Shown here piece after piece: positions 44,625 to 55,190 of a stretch of DNA of 64,000 nt. The DNA is from Porpolomopsis calyptriformis. Lineage: Eukaryota; Basidiomycota; Agaricomycetes; Agaricales; Hygrophoraceae. A program made the position numbers and the translations under genes. Below the pieces are notes generated by a model that saw only the letters and a list, made by a program, of their open reading frames with translations, had not been told where the DNA came from and ran no database searches. The stretch spans positions 1 through 64,000 of the forward strand of contig OX621163.1 of the NCBI GenBank assembly GCA_951640195.1. Direction: 5' to 3'. Position 1 is the first letter of the stretch. Every line of letters begins with the position of its first letter.

Positions 44625-46480
44625 AGTCTGCCCATGGGGATGTGGTTATTCTGGGATGTTATCACACTAATGCTATTGATTGAACATAACATGCTGATGG
44701 TTAGAGAGCTCGGTGAGAAGTTGAAGGTATAACCTCTGATACCTCTTGCATGCTAATTACGGTACCCCAATTATTCCGCACATGAGGATTGGACTACTCC
44801 TGATGTTTGTAGCACCAATGCTATTGATTGAATATAAAATCCTGATGCTTAGAGGGCTCTCTGATAAGTTGAAGGTATACCCTCCCATACCTGTTGTATA
44901 CTTATTGCGGCACCCTAGTTAATCCACACATGATGATTGAACTATTCCTAACCTTTGTAATACTCATGCTATTGATTGAACATAAAATCCTGATACTCGG
45001 AGAGCTCTGTGATAAGTTGAAGGTATATCATCCGATACTTCTTACATACTATACCCCAATCATTCCACACATGAGGATTAGACTACTCCTGACCTTTGTA
45101 ACACTAATGCTGTTGATTTAACATAAAATCCCGATGCTTAGAGAGCTCTCTGATAAGTTAAAGGTATACCACCCCATGATATCTTATATACTTATTGCGG
45201 CACCCTAGTCAATCCATACACGAGGATTAGACTATTCCCAATGTTTATAACACTGATGCTATTGATTGAACATGAAATCCTGATGCTCAGAGAGCTCTGT
45301 GATAACTTGAAGGTATACCCCCCCCTACCTCCTGTATACTTCTTGCGGCACCCCAGTCTATCTACACATGATGATTGGACTATTCCCAATGTTTGTAACA
45401 CAGGTGCTATTGATTGAACATGAAATCCTGATGCTCAGAGAGCTCTGTGATAAGTTAGAGATATACCCCCCTATACCCCTTATATAGCTTATTGCAGTGC
45501 CTCATTCTGTCCATATATTGTCATTCCGAGCATCTGTAACACTGGTGCTATTGATTGAACATGAAATTGTGATGTTTAAAGAGGTCTGTGATAAGTTGGA
45601 GATATACTCCCCCATACCCCTTATATAGCTTATTGCAGTACCTCATTCTGACCATATATTGTTATTCCGAGCATCTATGACACTGGTGCTATTGATTGAA
45701 CATGAAATTGTGATGTTTAAAGAGGTCTGTGATAAGTTGGAGATATACTCCCTCATACCCTTTATATACCTTATTGGAGTGCCTTATTCTACCCATATAT
45801 TGTTATTCCGAGCATCTATGACACTAGTGCTATTGATTGAACATGAAATTATGATGTTTAAAGATGTCTGTAATAAGTTGGAGATATACCCCCCCCCCCC
45901 CCCCATACCCCTTATATAACTGATTGCGGTACCCCAAATGGTCTATAACTTAGGATTTTTGTATTCCCCACCTCTATGACACTGGGGCTATTGATTGAAT
46001 ATAAAACCCAGGTTTTTAAAGACCTCTGTAATAAGTTGGAGATATACCCCCCCATACCCCTTATATGGCTTATTGCGGTACCTTATTCTGCCTATACATC
46101 AGGATTTTGTTATTCCGAGCCTCTATGACACTACTGCTATCGATTGAACATGAAATCCTGATTTTTAAAGAGCTCTGTGATAAGTTGGAGATATACCCCC
46201 CCGTACCCCTTATATAGCTTATTGCGGTACCCCAAATGGTCTATAAATCAGGATTTTTGTATTCCCAGTATCTGTGACACTAGTGCTATCGATTGAACAT
46301 AAAATCCTGATTTTTACAGAGCTCTGTGATAAGTTGGAGATATACCCCCCCATACCCCTTATATCACTGATTGCGGTACCCCAAATGGTCCATAAATCGG
46401 GATTTTTGTATTCCCCACCTCTATGACACTGGGGCTATCGATTGAATATAAAACCCCGATTTTTAGAGCAGTCTATAGCT
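44625..46480. repeat. 146-base satellite array, second copy
   Basis: Monomer for monomer the same as 10740-12610. The main difference is a C-run expanded to about 14 at 45890-45904. Confidence 0.9.
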
Positions 46481-46822
46481 ACTTATACTTATACCTCCTC
46501 CTAAAACCTTACTATCTTCCACCACGACATACCAAATGCTCTAAAAATCGGAATTTTCTGTGGGCCCACCATTAGTTCACTGTGCCTATCGAATGGACAT
46601 GAAATTGTGATTTATAGAGTGCAATACAATAGCTGGGCTGCATAATGGTATAAATGGAGTATTTTACATATATCTCAAGAATGGGACTGCCGATTTTTTT
46701 AATTTATGGCTTAAACTGATTGTATTTGGATGCCCTAACGATCCCCCAAAGAATTTTGAATTAATTTTGTGCCAGCATTTTGGTCATTTTGTTGATAATG
46801 GGTCCCTGAACCTCAACTGCCC

Positions 46823-47134
46823 ATGGGCACTGGTGAAGCTGACCGTCAGCCTCATACTGACCATTGGTCCATCGACCCTGCCCTTTCAAGCTTGCAGACC
46901 AGGGCATCAGTGCCTACTACCGGGTCCAGGCGTCCCTTCATCCCACCTGCGCGTTGGCCGTTGTCCCCCATCCCCACTCCACGCATCAACCAGGACCTCT
47001 TTTCTGGAAGCCCTCTTTCCAATGCATCACAGGAAGATCCTGTTCCCTCACCCGCCGCACCTTCTAAACGTCCTCAAGCCAAAACTAAACCGACTTCCAA
47101 GGCCTCAAAGGGCAAAGGACGTCGACGGAACTGA
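46823..47134 (+). CDS. Possible 3' end of an unknown gene, cut by the duplication edge
   Basis: A 103-codon frame begins 15 bases after the edge of segmental duplication 1 and ends in a Pro/Ser-rich region and a Lys/Arg-rich tail (KTKPTSKASKGKGRRRN). The sharp change in composition at the edge suggests an older gene whose 5' part was displaced. No domain is recognisable, and low complexity limits confidence. Confidence 0.3.
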   Translation: MGTGEADRQPHTDHWSIDPALSSLQTRASVPTTGSRRPFIPPARWPLSPIPTPRINQDLFSGSPLSNASQEDPVPSPAAPSKRPQAKTKPTSKASKGKGRRRN

Positions 47135-47611
47135 TATTGAGCCTTTATTTTTTTTCTCGCATCCCCTTGCTGATTCGCAGTTGTATCGATCCATGTTTTC
47201 TGCCGCTTACATTCTCTGAATCGCGCCTTTCCCTCGCTTTCGTTGATTACGCATGTCCCAACCTTTTCTCGTGTCGCACTCTGGACTTAGCATCGTATTG
47301 GTATCGTGTGTATTCGTTAGATACTCGGACTAATAAAAACATCTTGTACCTTGCAAGGAATGGTGCGAACTAAATGAATTGATCATACAATGCAATATAA
47401 ACATGTAACATAATGGGTGAGAATACCCTGTTCTCGCAAACCGACCAGGTTAGTCGAACCTGGCCTACAAAAGATGTGGGGGTTTTGTATTACAAGGTGG
47501 GGGTCTTCCAGGTGGTCCAGGTGGACAATACCTGGCAAGGTCCGACCAGGTAAACTTCTCCGACTTTTGCTAATGGTTAGGAATTGGGTGTTAATAGGAG
47601 GGGAGGGAGTA
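47135..47611. other. Intergenic DNA
   Basis: Probable 3' flank of the preceding fragment, then several CCAGGT/ACCTGG repeats between about 47440 and 47550. No gene is seen. Confidence 0.4.
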
Positions 47612-48058
47612 CTGAAATAAAATAAGTTTGAGAGTTGGAGGACGTGAGAGCGTCCATAGAGTTCGGATAGGGGACCTAGGAAGAGTGGACCGATGGCTTT
47701 GGGGGGGAGTGAGAGGAAGAAGGGGAGGGAGGGGGGCACGGACCATAAGCGAGAATGAATACAGAAGTCATCATTGCGACAAGTACATTATTTGTGACAC
47801 CGAACTGTCTTGCGATTTGATCGCTGGCGGGTGCGGTGATGGCGGAGGATACGGGGGATATGAATGTGAAGGAGGATACAATGATGGCTGTAACCCATTT
47901 TTGTCTACGAGTCCAACTAGAGAAGTTGAGTAGGGAGTGAGGGGGGGTTGTGTGTGTGGAACGTACTTCAGAGGGTTTGTCGGGTCATCCTGGCCATCCC
48001 AGTCGACGATGATGGGGGAGGGGGGGCGATCAGGAAGGGGGGGGGAATGGTCGGGCAT
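47612..48058 (-). pseudogene. N-terminal fragment of a major facilitator superfamily transporter
   Basis: Three exons join in frame: 47967-48058, 47744-47916 and about 47612-47696. The protein starts with a Pro-rich leader and VDWDGQDDPTNPLNW, the usual start of fungal drug/polyamine-type MFS proteins. Membrane helix 1 follows (KWVTAIIVSSFTFISPVSS), then SDQIARQFGV, helix 2 and the motif-A-like LGPLSELYGRSHVL. After LFYF the expected third helix is absent in every frame. Only two of twelve helices are left, so it cannot transport. Confidence 0.75.
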
Positions 48059-48282
48059 GGGTGGGAGGGAGTGGGAGGTGCGAAAGGAGTGAGTTGGGAT
48101 GTATTACATATTATAACAGCAAGGTACATCGGGAAATACCGAGGTAGCCGGGAAGGGATTAGATGGGACGGTCCAGGTCATAGCTGTCCAAGTAAAGTTG
48201 ACCGATAGCCTTCTGTGGACATTGGAAAGGATGGAATATGGCTGAAAGGGACACTGAGGGGTGTTGACGGAGGGAATGAGAT

Positions 48283-48326
48283 TAGACAAAAATGGGTTAC
48301 AGCAGTCACCGTATCCTCCTTCAAGA
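48283..48326 (+). pseudogene. Scrap of the same MFS exon, opposite strand
   Basis: AGACAAAAATGGGTTACAGC and the following ~20 bases repeat the start of MFS exon 2 (about 47870-47907) in reverse orientation, reading RQKWVTAVTVSSF. It is too short to be a gene and probably marks a second transporter copy that was removed. Confidence 0.6.
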
Positions 48327-48661
48327 TAACCAAATGAAAGTCCGACGGTGAGTCCGACTCGAGTTGCTCACCTAATCATCAACGAGTAGTAGCATTGACG
48401 GACCCATACTGTATGGCAAGTTCATCCTCAACCTCATCGTCGATCAGTACGTCATTCCGATTAACTCTATTCCGTCATGTCTCCCTTCCTTCTCACCACT
48501 CAGTCAATCATCGCCTATTTGAATTCAATTCAACCCTCATTCTCGGTGGTAATTCTCTCTCTTTTCTTCCTATTCCAATCCTAATCCCCTTTCAGCTCTG
48601 GGTCATACTCAATTAGATCCCCTCATTCACTCCCCTCTTTTGCCTTCCTCTCTTCTCATCA

Positions 48662-49617
48662 TTGTCTCCCATGCCCCGCCCCAGCTCCCGTCCGACACTT
48701 TCCCCACAGTCAGGATCATCTCCCTCGCAGCGCCAGCCCAAGAACGCCGCAGCCATCCCCCTCGTAGACGCCCTCGAGCGCGCTGAACGTGTCGCCCGTG
48801 TCTGGAGATCCCACAGACTCCCTGGCATCCTCTACCTCTCCGATATCGACGACGGCGCCCTCTTCAAGTCAAAGTCCCCCATTCCCTCAGTCAACCCCGC
48901 TCAGCGTTCCTTTGACGCCATATTCAATTTTCTCCCCTCAAACGTATCCGACAAGTCTCTCCTCAAACAGACCATCCTGCTCACCACCGTCGCCCATCCC
49001 TTCCTCTGCGAACCCTTCCCCACCCCCGCCGCCGCCTCTCAGCCTCGCAACAGGTGGTCCATATTCCATTTTGCCTCTTCCCCCCCCCAATACTCTCCCC
49101 CGTCATCAAACAACGCGCTCTCCTCGTGCACGTCCTCCCTCGCTCCCCCCATCACTACCACTCCCCCCCTTCTTCTCCACTCCAAAAAATCGCCAGCGGT
49201 CCCAACTCTTGCAAACTCGTCGATTCCATCCATGCTTTCCTCCTCAATTTCGCTTATCCCTCCATTCCCTCTCCCATAGATGCCTTGACCATCGAACGTG
49301 CAGCCCCTTACGTCTTACCCGCCACATCTCTCGCTATCAGGATACAATATGCACATATTTCAGCTCCCGCTTCCCCAACAACACCCGATCACCCTACGCC
49401 CAATCAAAACATTCTATCCATTTCGGACATCATTCTTCTCGGCCTTCTCGACCCTCCTTCCTCCAAATCCCCCATCCTAAAACAGAAACAAAGGACGGAT
49501 GGTACCCAACCCCGAACCTATCTCGACTCTCAAAACGACATTCTCATCCTCGTCCCAGATGACCCGCAGTACCTTACGGCACACTCTCCCTTGTCTCCAC
49601 TGACCCCTCTTCCCTGA
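48662..49617 (+). CDS. Unknown protein, apparently frame-broken, fused to TRAPPC11 sequence
   Basis: An open frame from 48662 reads MPRPSSRPTLSPQ, then ALERAERVARVWRSHRLPG, ILYLSDIDDGALF and HPFLCEPFPTP. From about 49080, beside a nine-base C-run, the sensible reading moves to another frame (ALLVHVLPRSP, SCKLVDSIHAFLLNFAYP) that runs to 49617. This could be an unrecognised intron or a frameshift. From 49554 the frame enters TRAPPC11-derived sequence (DDPQYLTAHSPLSPLT), so its last ~20 codons are borrowed. I do not recognise the family. Confidence 0.45.
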
Positions 49618-51235
49618 TGGCCCATCTGGATCCGCAAGCACACTACGCTGGTACCAAGCGTCTTTGTCCTTTTCATTTGAGCTACCATCTGTTACTCCTC
49701 GTTCACCCCTTGACCCGCCAGATCCAGACCGAGAACGCGAAAGGGCAGATGAGGAGCGGCGTAAGGACTCTGAACTCTCAGCGGGCGCAAGAAGAGCACA
49801 AGTGAGCGTGGCATAAAGCTCACAGTTGTTCTTACTGCCACACGACGCATGCTAGGTGAGTTCCTGTTGCTTCTCTTCAATATATTCACCTCATTGTTAA
49901 TAGACGACCGGTTACTGGATGCACGTCTCACTTACATCCGGAGACAGAGCGTCACGCGCGGCGCTCTTTGTCCTGAGCCCAGTAAGCCCGTCAGAACTCG
50001 GTGATTTCGTACAGAGGTACGCCTCTTTTCATTTGCAACCATCAATTATGCGACGAAAGTGCACTGTTTCCCTATCATGTCACCAAAACTTTTGCGTTTT
50101 TATTGTCGGACGATCAGTACAAACCATATTGTAGCTTGCAGCAGGCCTTGTACGAACCCGCACTGGAGTACTACACCAATCACTCGAAACGTGTACGCCG
50201 GAAACGAAACCGCCACACACAATCAGGATCTAGCCATATCTCAAACTCACCTCTTGGGACAGCAAGGCCGCTACGTCCTGAGGGGTGGACTGTGCGCTAT
50301 GAGTACAAGATGGCATGCTTTGCAGAGTTTCGAGGCGAAGACGGCGATTCTCCCACCTCGCACGAAACGTTGGTCGGAGGCCAAGGTACTTGCAGATTGT
50401 ATTAACGTGAAGGTAAATCCCTCTATCTAGCAATCTCGGCCTAAAATTTAGAACGTCCTCGAAAATTCTCATCCGATCTCAGGTCTCAAAGCTCTATCTT
50501 TATAATAACGAGCACACGCTTGCGCTCTCGCATCACAATACCCACGCCCGCCGCTTTGCCAACTTTTCGCGTGGTTGGGGGATTGGTGAAGAGACGTACG
50601 AGTTTTGGAGCTGGATGGCAAGACAGTTGCGTATCATCCTTTCCTCGTCACTCCTCAAGTTTCAAACAGTATTTTCGATACTCCAGATACCGTGTCTTTG
50701 CCGAATTACTCGAGCAGGGCACGCAATCCACACTCACCATCCCATCTCATCTCCCCGCCCCTGTATCCTTATCCTCCACCTCACGCTCTTCCGTACCTTT
50801 GACCATCCAAGCCAACGCTGGGATAAATGCGAGTCATGCATTGCAGCATCCTGGGTACTATTATCACATGGCAGCTCGGTACACTGGATTGAGAAGGGAA
50901 CGTTTTCTGGCCGCTCTGAAGATGGAGGTAAGCATGCAAATATCGGACGATGTCTGGTTGATCTGATTATGGTGCGGGCCCTGCAGACCTCCCCCGGATT
51001 CGTGAACGAGAAGAAGGTGGATCATCTAACGATCATCTTGGAGGTCCGTATCATCCTCTTGGCCAACTCATTGCGCAGCCGGTTCAAAGACAATTGCCCC
51101 TGTTTTTTTCCTCGTTGTCAACTGCAGCTGTACACAAAGTCATACGAGTTATTCAAAAAGTACAGTCCGATAAACGGGCAGAATCAGAGCCAAGGCCGGC
51201 TGTGTTTGAGTGTCTCGAGTGGGAGGCGGGGTGGG
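49554..51235 (+). pseudogene. TRAPPC11-like fragment, copy 2
   Basis: Plus-strand counterpart of 28246-29972, with the same order of blocks: DRERERADEERRKDSEL, RLTYIRRQSVTRG, EGWTVRYEYKMACFAEF, KVLADCINVK, then RVFAELLEQGTQSTLTIPSHL, INASHALQHPGYYYHMAARYT, GFVNEKKVDHL and LYTKSYELFKKYSP. One region reads better here than in copy 1 (RVFAELLEQGTQ). A deletion removes the HYQDAYAML exon and its intron, and the N-terminal part before DDPQYL is replaced by an unrelated gene. The same truncation after KKYSP shows that the ERG24/TRAPPC11 junction predates the duplication. Confidence 0.75.
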
Positions 51236-51382
51236 CAACCGCCTGAATGCTCTGAGCAGGCAAAGTAGAGGAAGTAGGTTGTGAAGGGGACGGAGAGGGT
51301 GACGAAAAGGGCGCCCGGAGGACCGAAGAATTCGTAGGATTTTGTGCGTTGATTGAGGAGAGGTTTTGGAATTGGAAGACAT
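51160..51382 (-). pseudogene. ERG24: ERG24 N-terminal fragment, copy 2, frameshifted
   Basis: Matches 28028-28245, but one extra A after ATTCCAAA shifts the frame after MSSNSK; the YEFFGPPGALF block then lies in another frame. Non-functional. Confidence 0.6.
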
Positions 51383-51457
51383 GGTGAGAGATAAGATGAG
51401 GAAACGGTTCTGCACGTGTTGAGCTTATTACCCTCCTCCTCCTCGCTGTCGTTGACG

Positions 51458-52962
51458 ATGACCAACATCGTCGACAATCAATCACCATCCCGTATCTTGT
51501 CGCTCTCTTGTCCATCTATGAGCTTGGTCCTTCGGCGGCTCCAATCCCCAGATACGATGGCCCCACAGATAAACAGATGGATATCATCCTCAGGTCGCTC
51601 AGTGCAATGGCGAGACGGATGTACACTGCAGAAGACACGCTTGCTTCCATTAAAGCGTCCGAGAGCTGGCAATTGAACGGACCAGATACAAAAAAGAGAC
51701 GAAGTGTGGGTGATATACCCTCCTTCACCAACGAGCTTTCACCGCATTCTATCTATCATCACATCATCGCCAACGGTGAGTCCCATCCAAGCAACAATAA
51801 TGGCACCACCGAACAGGACGTCGAAATGGAACCACGAGATGACGACCATCCATCCACCATCCCCTGTCCACCCCCAAATGGCCGCCCGGAACATTCCTCC
51901 CTCGAAAACCTCACAGGCTTTGCCCCAACCAAGCACACCCGATACCTTTACACCACAACGGCCTCCGCGCCGGCCTTTTCCCATGGACATCACTCCACCT
52001 GCCCGACCTGCGGGAGGGTCACCACCGACGCCACCACCATGAGACATGTGTACACCGACCCTTCTGTCGGTTTGTCTTCCGTTGCGTTCGAGAGCGGGAT
52101 GAGTGCCGTCGAGGAGCTGCGGTTGCTCAATGCACAAGTCCAAGATGTCGCTCGTGTTTGTAACGCCGTCGCTAGGGGTGACTTATCTCAGAAGATAACC
52201 GTGCCAGTACAGGGCGTTGTCATGGTCCAACTCAAAGACGTTATCAATACTATGGTGCGAATTACTCTATCATAATTCCATTGTACGCTACCGTTATATT
52301 GTACATAGGTCGATAAATTGGGACAGTTCGCTAAGGAGGTTACTCGAGTCAGTCAATAGGTCGGCACAGAAGGGTAAGTGATCTTTTACCACCCCTCGTT
52401 GGCTGCAACATGCAGAATTACTATTTAGTAAACTCGGCGGACAAGCTCTTGTCCTCGACGTCGAAGGAACCTGGCGAGAACTCACAGGCGTAGTCAACAA
52501 CCTTGCCGCTAATCTCACTAGTCAAGTCCGGTCGATTGCAAAAGTCACCAAGGCAGTCGCACTAGGAGGCTTGTCCAAGCAGATCGAAGTGGACGCGGCG
52601 AGATCTTAGATTTGAAGAACACCGTGAACGGTATGGTGTGGGACTCCGTGCGTTGGCGGCGGAAGTGACGAGGGTGACACTGGAAGTAGGCAGTCAAGGG
52701 AAGCTCGGGGGGCAAGCGCATGTTCCAGACGTGGAAGGTGTTTGGTTCGAGCTTGTCAGGAATGTAAGTGTCTATTTTTGAGTTTTTATGTGGATGTACG
52801 GTTGCCTTATCTCATTCTTATAAAAGGTCAATCGAATGTGCTCAAGTTTAACCGATCAAGTTCGCTCGATTGCCCATGTCACCACCGCTGTAGCCAAGGG
52901 CGACCTTACACAGAAGATTGAGATACTTGTCGAGGGGGAGATGGCAACGCTCAAAGGAACTG
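51458..52962 (+). pseudogene. Group III histidine kinase 5' part, copy 2
   Basis: Copy of 26452-27953, from MTNIVDNQSPS through HAMP repeats 1-2 and into repeat 3. Breaks seen: a 16-base deletion near 51489 shifts the frame 12 codons in; TAG replaces Glu after RVSQ at about 52359-52361; small deletions near 52600 and 52636 disturb HAMP 2. The copy ends inside HAMP 3 after EMATLKGTV. Neither kinase nor receiver is present. Confidence 0.85.
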
Positions 52963-53033
52963 TGGATATTACCCTGCTTGAGACAAACCTGCAATAAAAA
53001 ATTGGATACAATATTAAGAATATTAAAAAAGTG

Positions 53034-54170
53034 TTACTGACTTTGTTGTTGGAGCAGCCCCTTCAGATATGCCAACTCTTCCTTGTGCTGCTCCTCGCGT
53101 CTTGCTACCGCTTCCTCATGCTGCCGCTCCGCCTCCTCGCGTCTCGCTACCTCTTCCTTGTGCTGCTCCTCGCGTCTTGCTACCGCTTCCTCATGCTGCC
53201 GCTCCGCCTCCTCGCGTCTTGCTACCGCTTCCTCATGCTGCCGCTCCGCCTCCTCGCGTCTCGCTACCTCTTCCTGGAGCTGCTGCTCACGTCTTGCTAC
53301 CTCTTCCTGGAGCTGCCGCTCACGTCTCGCTACCTCTTCCTGGAGCTGCCGCTCACGTCTTGCCAACTCTTCCTGGTGCTGCTGCTCCACCCGTCCCTCT
53401 GCCTCGAGGGTCTTCTTACAAAACCTTTCCCACTCCGCGCGGTACTTTTCAAGGACCTCCGTAACATCGGGAGGTGATTCTGTGACCTGCACAGACTTGA
53501 ACCTTCCTGCCTTCACATTATTCCCATCATCAACAACGTAGCCACCAAACTCGATCCGCAACATCTCACAAACTGCCCCTGCAAACAAATAACACTGGGA
53601 GGTGAAGAGAACGTAATGGGGCCAGTGGTCATGCAGGACCATCAGCATAACCATCAGTTGCGCAACCGACATCGCCTTGGACAGTCGGATGGTCCTGAGT
53701 CGTATGTGATCTTTAGCTAGGTAGTCATCGAATGAATATTTATCCCGGGCTTTTGAGCCAGGAAGTAAGAGTGTATCCTTTGCTTTTATGGTATTTTCGG
53801 ACAAGGAAGCAAGCGAGGTGGATGAGCTGGAGGGTGAGCAGTTTCCGACTGGGCCGTCTCCTCCTGCTCGTTCAGCGTGAAAAAAAGTCTTAGCGATGGG
53901 TGATCCATCAATGTCGACGATGTCAATGTCGAGGAGGACTGATTCGTGGAAGACAGTAGAAGACTGCTTGAAGTGAGTCGCCTGGCGGACGAAAGCTGAG
54001 TTAGCCAAGTCGAGGTTTTCCTTGCTCTTTACAAATTGGCTGAGCACCGAGACGGGGAGTGACTGATCCTCCCCAGGCAAGAGCAAGTGGTCGGTGGACA
54101 TTGGATTGTTCGCTACGAAAAACTTTGAGAATACAGAACGGACAGTGGATAGAAATGATTTGGGAGCCAT
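53034..54170 (-). CDS. Unknown basidiomycete protein with C-terminal coiled coil
   Basis: An uninterrupted frame from MAPKSFLSTV (54170) to TGA gives about 378 aa; an upstream Met at 54194 is also in frame. The N-terminal ~250 residues are globular-looking, with SFDDYLAKDHIRLRTIRLS, SVAQLMVMLMVLHDHWPHY and LFTSQCYLFAGAVCEMLR. The last ~130 residues are a charged coiled coil built from near-identical units EEVARREEAERQHEEAVARR and QEEVARRERQL. The unit number is likely to vary between strains. Codon use and intactness contrast with the pseudogenes on both sides, so it may be a late arrival. Function is unknown. Confidence 0.7.
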   Translation of the reverse strand: MAPKSFLSTVRSVFSKFFVANNPMSTDHLLLPGEDQSLPVSVLSQFVKSKENLDLANSAFVRQATHFKQSSTVFHESVLLDIDIVDIDGSPIAKTFFHAERAGGDGPVGNCSPSSSSTSLASLSENTIKAKDTLLLPGSKARDKYSFDDYLAKDHIRLRTIRLSKAMSVAQLMVMLMVLHDHWPHYVLFTSQCYLFAGAVCEMLRIEFGGYVVDDGNNVKAGRFKSVQVTESPPDVTEVLEKYRAEWERFCKKTLEAEGRVEQQHQEELARRERQLQEEVARRERQLQEEVARREQQLQEEVARREEAERQHEEAVARREEAERQHEEAVARREEQHKEEVARREEAERQHEEAVARREEQHKEELAYLKGLLQQQSQ

Positions 54171-54302
54171 TATAATGGTGACGAACACGAGCAAAACAGG
54201 CAGAGTACGCGAGGCTTTCCTTCAACATGAACCGATCCATATACTGTATAAGTCGTTTTGCCCGCGCACTCACCACCACTCACTTCAACCAGTTATTCAG
54301 AG

Positions 54303-55187
54303 CTCTTCGCTTCTCGCGGCGCGAATGTCGTCGTTAGCGACGTCAGTGCTGCCGCTGCCCAGAAAGTTGTTGACGAGGTCATCAAGTGTTTGTCAATCCA
54401 TGTCCTGCAATATCCGACAAGTTAATTCCATTCTACAGCCGGCAGCAAGGCGGTCGCAAATACGTCCTCGGTGACAGACGGGGGTGCTGTTATACAGTCT
54501 GCACTTGATGCGTTCGGCGCGGTGACCATCCTGATCAACAATGCCAGTAGTTTACAAGACAAGGGGTGAGTTTTTCTCAATGAAACTCGTCTGGGCGTAA
54601 TTTATTATAACCCCGGTGTTATCGTCATCGTTTTTTGTGACGGACTCACTCGCAAACATTTATGAGGTCTCATCGGATTCACCAAAACCGTGGCGCGAGA
54701 AGGCGTCAAATACGGAATCAAGAAGATTCGCAACTTGTCAGGGACGCTAAAGGGGTCCACATCGATCCAACTACACCGAGCGAGATGTAATCCTGTATGA
54801 CATAGGAATTGGTGCGGCAGCAAAGGAACTCCAATGGACGTATGAGGGACACGATGAATCCAGTGCCCTTCCCACTTTTGGAGTTATCCCTCAGTTCCTT
54901 GCCAGCGCTGGCATCCCGTTGGGCTGGCTCCCCAACTTCAACCCAGTTAGTCAACTGCTAATACCTTGCTTCCGACACCGACTCTGCTTCAGGCGAAATT
55001 ACTCCATGGAGAACAGTACTTGGCTATGAGAGGCAGTATTCCCACCAGCGGCGAGTTGGTGAACGAGGTTCGGTTAGTCTTGACTCGTGAAGTACGAGAC
55101 GTGAACGGGCCAGTGTCGGATTAATGGAAGTTCTCGATAAAGGCAAAGCGGCGGCTGTCACGCTCAGTAAAAACGCAAAGTCGGGTT
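54303..55187 (+). pseudogene. FOX2: Relic of peroxisomal multifunctional beta-oxidation enzyme
   Basis: Fragments in order: a short-chain dehydrogenase piece (RGANVVVSDVSAAAAQKVVDE, then KAVANTSSVTDGG and ILINNA); a GLIGFTKTVAREGVKYGI piece; and a hydratase piece (YDIGIGAAAKELQW, PTFGVIPQFLASAGIP, KLLHGEQYLAMRG, PTSGELVNEVR, MEVLDKGKAAAVT). This is the dehydrogenase/hydratase order of fungal MFE-2/FOX2, which performs two steps of peroxisomal beta-oxidation. Large internal segments are missing and frames change repeatedly. About 50 bases are inserted between NEVR and MEVLDK. It joins the FAS relic at about 55190. Confidence 0.8.
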
Positions 55188-55190
55188 AGT

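Larger units (their letters stand above)
42131..46808. repeat. Segmental duplication 1, copy 2
   Basis: Direct copy of 8267-12937. Its left edge sits exactly on the tail of satellite unit C. Its right edge at GGGTCCCTGA joins a gene fragment that begins CCTCAACTGCCC. It is the derived copy, since it lacks the gene's 5' half. Confidence 0.9.
49554..52962. repeat. Segmental duplication 2, copy 2 (inverted)
   Basis: Reverse-oriented copy of 26452-29972. It carries a ~120-base deletion at 50340 with GACGG/CACGG microhomology and a 16-base deletion near 51489. The right end at 52962 passes into unrelated AT-rich sequence. Confidence 0.9.

Noticed and set aside
10740..46480. LTR retrotransposon or classical DNA transposon
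   Set aside because: I found no reverse transcriptase, integrase, DDE transposase or Rep/Hel domain in any frame, and no paired LTRs or clear terminal inverted repeats around the blocks.
42131..46808. Second copy as an assembly duplicate of 8267-12937
   Set aside because: There are scattered substitutions, a new stop and an expanded C-run, and both flanks are different. A real duplication is more likely, though only long reads can prove it.
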